Shown: in pieces, positions 47,886 through 55,902 of the stretch
Layout of the letters: each line of letters starts with the position of its first letter
Numbering within the stretch: position 1 is the stretch's first letter
NCBI RefSeq assembly: GCF_002982115.1
Contig: NZ_CP019980.1
Span: 4,100,001 to 4,164,000 of the forward strand
From: Lysinibacillus sphaericus
GTDB lineage: Bacteria > Bacillota > Bacilli > Bacillales_A > Planococcaceae
Direction of reading: 5' to 3'
DNA length: 64,000 nt
Program-made: the position numbers and the translations under genes
The notes under the pieces: generated by a model
What the model was told of the DNA's origin: nothing
Databases searched by the model: none
What the model saw: the letters and a program-made list of their open reading frames with translations, nothing else

Positions 47886-49008
47886 TTATGGTACTGTATT
47901 TCCTTCGATTTTCCGAAGCCAAATACGTGCTGGTTTCCATAGTACTGCTTTTAAGTACCTACTAATTTGTAAGTACGTCAGTGAACTGTTTGTGCGAATC
48001 TGTGCTAGCACGTTTAAGCAGTAAACAATCATGGCAATGTACACCTGATTATGCACAGCTTGCTCGCTTTGCCCGTAAATCTTTTTAATGTTCAGATGCT
48101 GTTTCATCCACTAAAAAAACAGTTCGATTGCCCAGCGTGACTTATACAGTTCAGCGACTTCATCTGCATTTAAATCAAAACGATTCGTAATCAGACGTAG
48201 CTCTTTACCATTTGGATCCAATACTTCGATACGGCGAAATACATTCTCAGCACGATTTTGCTTGTTGCCAATCAGAATCAATTCATCCGATAACACCGAT
48301 GACTGTTCAGGTACTTCAAATGATTCAACCACACGCGTTACGGCATTTTTCCGTAAGCGTGAGACAAAGAAAAATCCGTCATCTGTCATGCGGTCAAAAC
48401 GCTCATAATCTAAGTATCCTCGGTCAAACACGTACATGCACTCCCTGTCATCCACGAGAATTTCAAGCTGACCACGATCATGTTCTTTCGCATCTCATCA
48501 CCGCTTTATCAGGGTACGAACAACCTTTTTCTAGGTAAACAAGGCGCAAATGTAACTTCACACCTGATTTTGTTTTACGGAATTCAGCCCATCTATGATT
48601 GTTTAAGTTCAATGGCAGTGTGCTGGAATCAATGATTTTCAGTGGTGTTGTGGTTTTTCGGCGCTGCTCAAAATGCATTTTCTCATGAATTTGCCCGACT
48701 AAGTCTAGAAAAATTCGTTGGAAAAACTCAGTCGGGACTTGGTTTAATCGCCGACCTAACTGCGAAAAGCTGATGGATTTTAAATATGTTTCTTTTTGTA
48801 AGTCGTCTGATAACAGCGTGTCACTCAGGGCACGTAGACTTTCGGTTTCATTTAGCTGCGCAAACAGTAATAACCTCAAGAATGAAGCGATGTGAAGCTT
48901 CTTTGTATAGTAATTTAATTGATGAATTTCGACTAATTTCTCTATTTGTGTAGAAGAAATAGGTGAGAACCATTGTTCAAATGATGTTTTTCGTGTAAAC
49001 TTATCCAT
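47886..49008 (-). pseudogene. IS4-family transposase, disrupted
   Basis: Three adjoining fragments make one IS4-type transposase. The start is MDKFTRKTSFEQWFSPIS (ATG at 49006-49008, AAGGAC upstream). The DDE residues appear in IIDSSTLPLNL, VFDRGYLDYERFD and YKSRWAIELFF, the last being the YREK motif. A frameshift near 48485 (consistent with loss of two bases: total 1,123 nt against 1,125 expected) and a TAG at 48111-48113 inside the YREK motif inactivate it. I could not find convincing terminal inverted repeats. Confidence 0.9.
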
Positions 49009-49444
49009 GCTTATGTCCTTTATTTTGGATTTGGATGGTTTACTATCACCCAACCATTATAAAGGCTTTTTTTACGCATGGATAACATTACGGAAAATTC
49101 AGTTTTTTAAAATACATTAAATTATTTTAATGCGACGCTAGTGACGTTAAATAAATTAAATAAAACTCTATTTAATTAAATTAATAAACTGATGTTGACT
49201 ATAATTTTCTTAAATTTTATTGTCTTCAATCGTTGCATTATCAACTTTTTACACTTTATTCCATAATTTGAATCACTTGCTACTACTGACTTTGTTTCAT
49301 CCTGCATTCTACATAACATAATACATATTCTGTTAAGGTCATAAAACCCCTATAAAGTTATATGCATCAAGGGTTTCCATTACTTCCCTAAGATTAACTT
49401 TACATGTCCGAAATATGTTAAGTTCAAGGATAAAGTTTAACTTA
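49009..49444. other. AT-rich gap between IS4 remnant and phage fragments
   Basis: About 430 bp with no coding frame, hairpin or repeat I can support. A sequence CTGAATTTTCCG (minus strand, about 49091-49102) might be an end of the IS4 element, but its partner was not found. Confidence 0.3.
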
Positions 49445-49668
49445 CTATTTTAATTTTAGTATAGCCTCATCCAATTTTGATACAGCTTCATCATATCGTT
49501 TTTGCTTCTCCTGAATATCGTCAATAACTAATTTTAAATTTGTATCTGCGAAAACTGTAATTTCTCTATTATGCTTATGTTGTCAATCATTCATACTCGT
49601 AATAATTCGTAGTGCTAACTGTTTTTCTAAACTTAAATCTCCAGCTAGATATTATTCTCCATATTCAT
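49445..49668 (-). pseudogene. Fragment of a small phage gene
   Basis: Starting at an ATG that overlaps the stop of the preceding replication fragment (ATGA), a joined reading gives MNMENNI, shift, LAGDLSLEKQLALRIITSMND, stop, QHKHNREITVFADTNLK and on to a lysine-rich end. One frameshift and one internal TGA disrupt it. The protein family is not known to me; the overlap with the upstream gene indicates an old phage operon. Confidence 0.5.
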
Positions 49669-50053
49669 GGGTCTCTAAACTTATTTAGATTAAACAATGT
49701 ATTTGGTTGCAAGTATTTATTCATTTTTAGATCATGTATCCATTGTTTTACTTTATTATCTATCACTCTCTTAAAATCTTTGATTATGTACCCTTCTGTT
49801 ATGCGTTCATTAATTAATCGTTTCGTAGTTGCAGTTGTTGCCTTAAAATTTTTTGATGCTTTATGATTTAGATACTCGATAATTTCCTGTACCGTGTCGA
49901 TGAACTCTTTATTTTTTTTCGTATTAGTAATATGTTTATTTAGTATTTGGTTATTATCAGAGTATTTAGTAGTTTGCTGCTTTGTACATCTTCATTCTCT
50001 ACATGTTCATAACCGCCAAGTAGAGAATTTTCTTGAGGTACTTCGTGTACAAT
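49665..50053 (-). pseudogene. Phage replication protein remnant (conserved phage C-terminal domain)
   Basis: The last about 100 codons read VQEIIEYLNHKASKNFKA, TTKRLINERITEGY, IIKDFKRVIDNKVKQW and MNKYLQPNTLFN. These match the C-terminal domain found in replisome-organiser/DnaD-like proteins of Gram-positive phages. Upstream (EVPQENSLLGGYEHVENEDVQS) the frame is shifted by one base and the N-terminal DNA-binding part is missing. Confidence 0.75.
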
Positions 50054-50064
50054 AGTTTCCCATC

Positions 50065-50625
50065 CCACAATTCGTTGCCCTTGCCTTACTGGCATTGGGG
50101 CTTCAATGGCGAAATATCGACTTTGCCAATCAAACGATTACCATTGAGAGAACCAGAGGGAATAACGGTGTAGGATCCATTAAAACCAAAAATAGTGAGC
50201 GTACTATAAAAGTAGATGATGTGGTGTTACAAAACCTTCAAAGCTATCGAACAGCTGTTAAAGCGTTGCTATTTTCACATGGTCGTAAGCTGCATAGCGA
50301 TATAGCAAAAGATGATTCATTTATTTTTCTATCACCTCACACTGCAGAGCCTTTTGTTTCCACAGGGTTAAATGCAATATTTAATCGCTTTGTAGAAGCG
50401 GCTGGACTACCAGCAACAACGATACATGGTTTAAGGCACACACATGCCACCATACTTATGAATAACAGTATTCCTGTCAAGGCGATTGCCGAACGATTAG
50501 GAAATACTCCAGAGATGATCCACACCGTTTATGGTCACGTTCTCCAAGAGATGGAGGCACAAACAGTATCCGTATTTAGTGAAAGTTTAAAGGCGATTGG
50601 GGCTAAAAGTGGGGCTAGCTCATAG
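50065..50625 (+). pseudogene. Truncated phage integrase (tyrosine recombinase), C-terminal part
   Basis: About 176 residues of the catalytic domain: LGLQWRNIDFANQTITI, the HGLRHTHA box with the His and Arg, and VYGHVLQEM with the nucleophile Tyr. The SAM-like and core N-terminal parts are absent. The first catalytic Arg, normally in a TGMRRGE-type segment just before GLQW, is deleted (the text runs LALLALGLQW). The usual LGH is LGN. It cannot be a working integrase by itself. It abuts the phage replication remnant at about 50.06 kb, so the junction is a deletion point. Confidence 0.88.
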
Positions 50626-50637
50626 CTAAACCCCACT
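50608..50637 (-). terminator. Probable terminator of speB
   Basis: AGTGGGG-TAGCT hairpin overlapping the integrase remnant's stop codon; on the minus strand it is followed by only four T residues. Placed 36 bp beyond the speB stop. Confidence 0.45.
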
Positions 50638-50672
50638 CAAACCGCTTTCTAACAACCTATACAAAGCCTGTA

Positions 50673-51545
50673 TTATTTTACCCAGCCTAAAATCATTTCT
50701 CTTAATAATTTACTTGCTGTATTGGCTGTCATTTCTGATGTGTCATAGATTGGTGCTACTTCAACTAAATCAAAGCCTACTACATTGACGCCACTTGCAG
50801 CAATTGCATGAATAGAAGCTAATAATTCTTTCGACGTAATGCCTCCACAATCTACAGTACCAGTACCAGGTGCATGTGCTGGATCTAGTACATCGATATC
50901 AATTGTTACGTAGACATTGCGGCCTGCTAATGTTGGTAACACTTCTTTTAACGGCTCTAGTACTTCAAATTTTGAAATATGCATACCGTTTTCTTTCGCC
51001 CATTCAAATTCTTCCTTCATACCTGAACGAATGCCAAATGAATAGACATTTTTAGGCCCAATATGCTCGGCAATTTTACGAATCGGTGTTGAATGGGAAA
51101 GTGGCTCCCCTTCATATTCCACACGTAAATCTGTATGTGCATCGAAATGAATAATGGCTAAGTCATCGTACTTTGCAGCAACTGCCTTCATTACAGGCCA
51201 AGACACTAAATGCTCGCCGCCCATGCCGACAGGAATTTTACCATCTTCTAATAATTTCACAATGAATTTCTCAATTTCATCTAAAGAACGTTGAGCATTG
51301 CCGAATGGTAATGGAATATCCCCTGCATCAAAATACTTTACCTCTTCTAATTCGCGATCTAAATATGGGCTATACTCTTCTAGGCCAATCGACACTTCAC
51401 GAATACGTTGTGGACCAAAACGTGACCCTGGACGGTAACTTACTGTCCAGTCCATCGGCATGCCATAAATAACTGCCTGTGCATCCTCATATGTAGGATG
51501 ACTTTTTATAAAAACATTTCCTGAATAAGCTTCATCAAATCTCAT
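50673..51545 (-). CDS. speB: Agmatinase
   Basis: Hydrolyses agmatine to putrescine and urea in polyamine synthesis. The 290 residues equal the B. subtilis length, and all manganese-binding motifs of the ureohydrolase family are present: GMGGEHLVS, FDAHTDLR and DIDVLDPAHAPGTGT. In B. subtilis speE (spermidine synthase) lies between pbpG and speB; here it is absent and a 310-bp divergent gap takes its place. That gap shows no other gene. Confidence 0.96.
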   Translation of the reverse strand: MRFDEAYSGNVFIKSHPTYEDAQAVIYGMPMDWTVSYRPGSRFGPQRIREVSIGLEEYSPYLDRELEEVKYFDAGDIPLPFGNAQRSLDEIEKFIVKLLEDGKIPVGMGGEHLVSWPVMKAVAAKYDDLAIIHFDAHTDLRVEYEGEPLSHSTPIRKIAEHIGPKNVYSFGIRSGMKEEFEWAKENGMHISKFEVLEPLKEVLPTLAGRNVYVTIDIDVLDPAHAPGTGTVDCGGITSKELLASIHAIAASGVNVVGFDLVEVAPIYDTSEMTANTASKLLREMILGWVK

Positions 51546-51792
51546 ATCTAGCCTCCATTAATCTCTGAACTTCCTATGAAATTCAGTTGTTATAGTTATT
51601 ACGACGAAGGACTTACAGGTTTGTAATGAAACCTCACTCAGCAAATCCTCGTATACATTATTGGAACGTCTAGCAAAATTCATTTAAAATCTACAAAATG
51701 CAATGCTGTTGTCGAAAGCTAGCGTTTCATATCAGTACAAAAAAAGTATAGATGTTTTTGAATAAAGTGCAATAGTTTTTGCTTACAATTCC

Positions 51793-51822
51793 GATTAAAG
51801 AATAATATTCAGACACATACTA
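51793..51822 (+). promoter_or_regulatory. Candidate sigma-G promoter of pbpG
   Basis: GATTA and CATACTA 18 bp apart. The -10 matches the sigma-G consensus fully and the -35 differs by one base. This fits forespore expression known for pbpG. Confidence 0.5.
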
Positions 51823-51855
51823 AACGCAAGTTGTTAGAAATCGAGGTGAAGTCGG

Positions 51856-53910
51856 ATGAAAAGAAAAAGCTATCAACGTAAGCAAAAGCGTATAAAGCGT
51901 ACACGCAAAACGCTTACACTTTTTGTCGCCTTTGCATCTGCAATAGTAGTAGCATTTATTGCCCTACGCGTCTATGTTCAAGTGGCTGGTGCACCGCCAT
52001 TAACTGTACCGAAAGCCTCTATTTTCTTAGATGAAAACGAGAACCAAATAGGAGACCATTTTACAAATGAACGTCGCTATTGGGTAAGTCTTGATGAGAT
52101 GTCACCCTATTTAGTAAAGGCAGCCGTCGCTGTAGAGGATAAAGATTTCTACAAACATAGCGGTTTTGACTTTTCTCGTATTGCCGGTGCGTTATTAGTT
52201 GATATTAAAGCTGGTAGTAAGGTGCAAGGTGCAAGTACAATCACCCAACAATATGCTCGAAACTTATATTTATCCCATGAAAAGTCATGGACTCGAAAAG
52301 CAAACGAGGCATTGTATGCTTATAGATTAGAAGTTTTTTATAACAAAGACGAAATATTAGAAGGTTATTTAAACACAGTTTACTACGGACATGGTATGTA
52401 TGGCGTAGAAGCTGCAAGTCGCTACTATTATGGAAAATCAGCAAAAGATTTGACGTTAGCGGAGGCATCCATGCTGGCAGGTGTACCGAAAGGACCAAGT
52501 ATTTACTCACCCATTGCCAATCTTGAAAAGGCAACAAATCGCCAGCACGTCATTTTAAAACTGATGGCAGATCAAGGCGCAATAACACAAGAAGAGAAAA
52601 CGCGTGCACAAGAAGAGCAACTTGTTTTGAAGAACGATATGTGGGTTGCCTCTAAATCCGTAGCACCTTATTTCTTGGATGTAGCATGGCAAGAAGCTAG
52701 TGAAATTTTAAAAGCAAAAAATCTTGATATTAGCGAAGGCGGTTGGACAATTCAAACAACGCTTAACCTAGGTCATCAAAAAGCAGCAGAAGAAGCTGTA
52801 GCTAAAAATATGCCTGCTAATGATTTGCAAACAGGGTTTGTCAGTATGCAATCGAAAACAGGAGCTGTTACAGCGCTTGTTGGAGGGAAAGATTATGCCG
52901 CAAGCTCATTTAACCGTGTAACACAAGCTAAACGTCAACCAGGGTCAACGATTAAGCCCGTTTTATATGCAGCAGCGTTAGAAAATGGCTATACGCCTTT
53001 AACGTATTTAGATGTCGGACAAACTACGTTCACTATTGATAACGGACGCAGCACTTACTCTCCTAAAAACGTCAACGGTGAATTCGCAGACCATGACATG
53101 TCAATGGCTCAGGCAATTGCAATTTCCGATAATATCTATGCAGTTAAAACGTTAGAGGATATTGGATTTAAAGCATTTCATAATATAGCAGACCGTTTTG
53201 GTGTAAATATAGGCTCAAAAGACAATCTATCACTTGCTCTTGGAACGATGGAAACAACACTGTACGATATGACAAATGCTTATAATATTTTAGCGTCACA
53301 AGGACAAAAAACTGTGCCGACAACGATTATCTCCATTAAAAATGCCAATGGAGAAGTTATTTACGATAATAAAAACGTTGAAAAACAAAATGAAACGGTG
53401 CTGTCAAAAGAAAATACCTATATACTAACAGAAATGATGACTGGTATTTTCGATCCTGTATTTAGTGACTACTCACCTGCTACAGGGATTAGTATTCGTT
53501 CACGTATGACACATACGTATGCCGCAAAATCTGGTTCTACCAATAGTGATCAGTGGCTTATCGGCTTTACACCAAATTTAACAGCGGGTGTTTGGAACGG
53601 CTACGACCAAGGTAAAAACCTTACTTCGAAAGAAGATTCGGCTGCAACAAAGCAAATTTGGATCGACTTTATGGAAAGCGTGAATAAAGGAACTAAAAAC
53701 GAAGACTTCACAAAACCAAATGGCGTTAAAGGAGTAGTAATTGATATTGAAACAGGAAAGCTTGCAACAGATGCCTGCCCTAAACAACGTCTTGTATATT
53801 TAGAAACGAAAGATGTACCTAGTGAAAAATGTACAAACTTTGATATTCTGGATAGCAATACGTGGGGAGAATTTTGGAATATGCTACCGTTTTTCAACAA
53901 TAAACAATAA
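51856..53910 (+). CDS. pbpG: Class A penicillin-binding protein, PbpG-like
   Basis: Bifunctional peptidoglycan synthase. The 684 residues have a basic cytoplasmic tail and one membrane anchor (about 20-42). A glycosyltransferase domain follows, with catalytic Glu94 in AVEDKDFYKHSGFD and the QGASTITQQYARNLYL motif. The transpeptidase domain has the Ser-x-x-Lys in GSTIKP (about 360), SDN and KSGST (about 560). Length and place (between speB and ywhD) match B. subtilis PbpG, a sporulation-specific enzyme with a role in oriented septal and spore wall synthesis. GAGGTGAAG precedes the ATG. Confidence 0.95.
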   Translation: MKRKSYQRKQKRIKRTRKTLTLFVAFASAIVVAFIALRVYVQVAGAPPLTVPKASIFLDENENQIGDHFTNERRYWVSLDEMSPYLVKAAVAVEDKDFYKHSGFDFSRIAGALLVDIKAGSKVQGASTITQQYARNLYLSHEKSWTRKANEALYAYRLEVFYNKDEILEGYLNTVYYGHGMYGVEAASRYYYGKSAKDLTLAEASMLAGVPKGPSIYSPIANLEKATNRQHVILKLMADQGAITQEEKTRAQEEQLVLKNDMWVASKSVAPYFLDVAWQEASEILKAKNLDISEGGWTIQTTLNLGHQKAAEEAVAKNMPANDLQTGFVSMQSKTGAVTALVGGKDYAASSFNRVTQAKRQPGSTIKPVLYAAALENGYTPLTYLDVGQTTFTIDNGRSTYSPKNVNGEFADHDMSMAQAIAISDNIYAVKTLEDIGFKAFHNIADRFGVNIGSKDNLSLALGTMETTLYDMTNAYNILASQGQKTVPTTIISIKNANGEVIYDNKNVEKQNETVLSKENTYILTEMMTGIFDPVFSDYSPATGISIRSRMTHTYAAKSGSTNSDQWLIGFTPNLTAGVWNGYDQGKNLTSKEDSAATKQIWIDFMESVNKGTKNEDFTKPNGVKGVVIDIETGKLATDACPKQRLVYLETKDVPSEKCTNFDILDSNTWGEFWNMLPFFNNKQ

Positions 53911-53985
53911 TGCGCAACCTTTAACGGGGCATCATCGTTTTATTTAATGAAAGCTCTCGACAAAGGCTATAGACATAAAGCGAAA

Positions 53986-54046
53986 AAGAAAAGCTTTCTC
54001 TTCCCCGGAGACGTGTCCGTGGGAACAGAAAGCTTTTCTTATTTTT
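53986..54046 (+). terminator. Terminator of pbpG
   Basis: Fourteen-bp stem AAGAAAAGCTTTCT/AGAAAGCTTTTCTT with a 27-base GC-rich loop containing GGAGACG, followed by ATTTTTGG. The loop sequence echoes the palindromic element at 10.07 kb. The rest of the gap to ywhD (54047-54255) contains a small hairpin AGCTTAC/GTAAGCT and no gene. Confidence 0.85.
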
Positions 54047-54255
54047 GGTCCTGGAAAGGATGAGAATCATGGGGCATTTGGCTTGGGTTTGGGTTGTTCA
54101 AATGCCGCATAGCACTCATCACATTCTGGGACCAAGTGTCCTAGCTTACTAAAATGTAAGCTCTGAATCAAGTGTACTTTTTTTCATATCTACTTTCAAC
54201 CTTATATCGAAAGCGATTGCAAAATGTCACAGATTGTTCAATCATTGTAGGTCTA

Positions 54256-54771
54256 TTATACAAATAAGTCTTGACGTAATTGCTCCTCACTGCGCATCCA
54301 TAGCTCTGGATTCAGCTCCTCTAGGAAAGAAGCTAATACTTTTTTAGACGCTTCATCCATATGGTCTACAATAATTTGTCGTTTCATCGACTTATCCATT
54401 TTATTAACGTGATCCGCCAAAATTTTATATCCACGGCGTTTTTCACGATTTACTACCATTTCACAAGCTGTTACACCAGCATAGTACGGTCCATCTGCTT
54501 TATGGTCAATCGTTACCCAAACCAACCAGTAAGGCTTCCCACCTTCTGAATCAGCACGATCGGTCGTAAATTTAATGCCCCGTTCTACATCGCTACGTGC
54601 ATGCATCGCCCCAATTTCAACTGAAGCTTTCCCTTCTTCTATATCAATAATGACTGGTGACACGTTTTCAAGTGAAAGCGAACCAATACCAAATCCTTTA
54701 TGGCCGTCTGTCGGGTCATTTTTTATAATGGTAAAGCCCATTTTTTGTTTTGGTTTCTCTTCATTTGCCAT
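54256..54771 (-). CDS. ywhD: YwhD family protein
   Basis: A 171-residue soluble protein conserved in spore-forming Bacillaceae next to pbpG; function unknown. It starts MANEEKPKQKMGFTIIKNDP, has a beta-rich middle (YWLVWVTIDHKADGPYYAGVTACEM) and a helical, charged C-terminus. No signal peptide or membrane segment. The B. subtilis homologue is in the same place. Confidence 0.88.
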   Translation of the reverse strand: MANEEKPKQKMGFTIIKNDPTDGHKGFGIGSLSLENVSPVIIDIEEGKASVEIGAMHARSDVERGIKFTTDRADSEGGKPYWLVWVTIDHKADGPYYAGVTACEMVVNREKRRGYKILADHVNKMDKSMKRQIIVDHMDEASKKVLASFLEELNPELWMRSEEQLRQDLFV

Positions 54772-54896
54772 ACTTTAATTCCCTCCATTCTGCTATTATA
54801 AAGTAAAGCATATTCTTGCGCTTTTGTGCATAAGTAAGAAGTTTATAATTTCTTATAAACTAACTATACAACATAATTCTAAAAGGAGGCACTATT

Positions 54897-55082
54897 ATGC
54901 CATATGTAACAGTAAAAATGATTGAAGGCCGTACCGAGGAACAAAAACGCGCACTAGTAAAAGAAGTAACAGAAGCCGTTTCACGTACAGTAAACGCACC
55001 TGTTGAAAACGTAACAGTTTTCATTGAAGAAATGTCCAAAAACCATTATGGTGTGGCAGGCGTCCGCTTCAGCGATAAATAA
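54897..55082 (+). CDS. ywhB: 4-oxalocrotonate tautomerase family protein (YwhB)
   Basis: A 61-residue tautomerase subunit; the enzyme is a small hexamer in the family. The catalytic proline follows the initiator Met (MPYVTVKMIEGRTEEQK) and must be exposed by Met removal; the conserved Arg residues near 11 and 39-40 positions are partly kept, with FIEEMSKNHYGVAG at the C-terminal half. Strong AAAAGGAGG before the ATG. The physiological substrate in Bacillus is unknown. Confidence 0.93.
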   Translation: MPYVTVKMIEGRTEEQKRALVKEVTEAVSRTVNAPVENVTVFIEEMSKNHYGVAGVRFSDK

Positions 55083-55091
55083 CTATAATTC

Positions 55092-55125
55092 GGGTAGAGC
55101 AACAGTCCGCTCTACCCATTTTTTT
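55092..55125 (+). terminator. Terminator of ywhB
   Basis: Nine-bp stem GGGTAGAGC/GCTCTACCC followed by ATTTTTTT. Confidence 0.92.
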
Positions 55126-55184
55126 AGCCAAAGCATTCACGTTGCTATCCTCGATTCTTTCATATAAGGAGGTGACCTTACAAT

Positions 55185-55853
55185 ATGAACAAGCTGAAAA
55201 TATCAGTACTTATTTGTTTATTGATAATCGGTCTACTACTTATTTTTATTAATCCGATTCAAAATGCAGTTATTGCGCACTTAAGTCAACAATTAAATAC
55301 AACCGATTACAGTGCCAAAGATATCGAAAAGAACAATCAAGCGACAGCAGATTTTGCATTTGAAGATGTTCAATCCCTGTCCATAGCTGAAGTTTTAAAA
55401 GCACAGACACAGTTGGATAACTTACCGGTCATCGGTAGTATTGCCGTACCGACTGTAGAGCTGTCTCTTCCTATAATTAAAGGCGTCGGGAATGCCTCCC
55501 TTGCTGTTGGCGCAGGTACGATGAAGGCAAACCAAACGTTTGGGCAAGGAAATTACGCCTTAGCAGGTCATTATTTTGAAAATAAAGATATATTATTTAG
55601 TCCATTGTATAATGCAAATATTGGTGATGCGATTTACGTAACGGATTTAACAACTATTTATGAATACAAATTAACAACTAAAAAAGTGATTGCAGCAACA
55701 GATGTCTATGTCATTGACGATATCCCAAATCAAACTATTTTAACGCTTATTACATGTGCAGATAATGGCACAAAACGCCTGGCTATCCATGCAGATTTTG
55801 TGGAGCAATATCCTTTAAACGATGCACCTGCCAAGCTATCAGAAGCTTTTTAG
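55185..55853 (+). CDS. srtA: Class A-like sortase
   Basis: Membrane-anchored transpeptidase that links surface proteins to the cell wall. The 222 residues have an N-terminal membrane segment (about 5-23), then the beta-barrel with catalytic His129 in ALAGHYF, Cys191 in LTLITCADN and Arg198 in TKRLAIHADF. Near-perfect ribosome binding site AAGGAGGTGA. The gene is convergent with a giant surface protein whose sorting signal is LPQTD, an obvious substrate candidate. Class A is the best fit by the TLITC and LAGH patterns. Confidence 0.93.
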   Translation: MNKLKISVLICLLIIGLLLIFINPIQNAVIAHLSQQLNTTDYSAKDIEKNNQATADFAFEDVQSLSIAEVLKAQTQLDNLPVIGSIAVPTVELSLPIIKGVGNASLAVGAGTMKANQTFGQGNYALAGHYFENKDILFSPLYNANIGDAIYVTDLTTIYEYKLTTKKVIAATDVYVIDDIPNQTILTLITCADNGTKRLAIHADFVEQYPLNDAPAKLSEAF

Positions 55854-55860
55854 TATAGGA

Positions 55861-55897
55861 AACCCCCCAAGACTGAATGGTCATGGGGGGTTATTTT
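55861..55897 (+). terminator. Terminator between srtA and the adhesin gene
   Basis: Nine-bp stem AACCCCCCA/TGGGGGGTT followed by ATTTTAT on the plus strand. The minus strand lacks a good T run, so it mainly serves srtA. Confidence 0.7.
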
Positions 55898-55902
55898 ATA
55901 CA

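Noticed and set aside
50065-50625. Functional integrase using a TTG start at 50095
   Set aside because: No ribosome binding site, N-terminal domains absent and the first catalytic Arg deleted.
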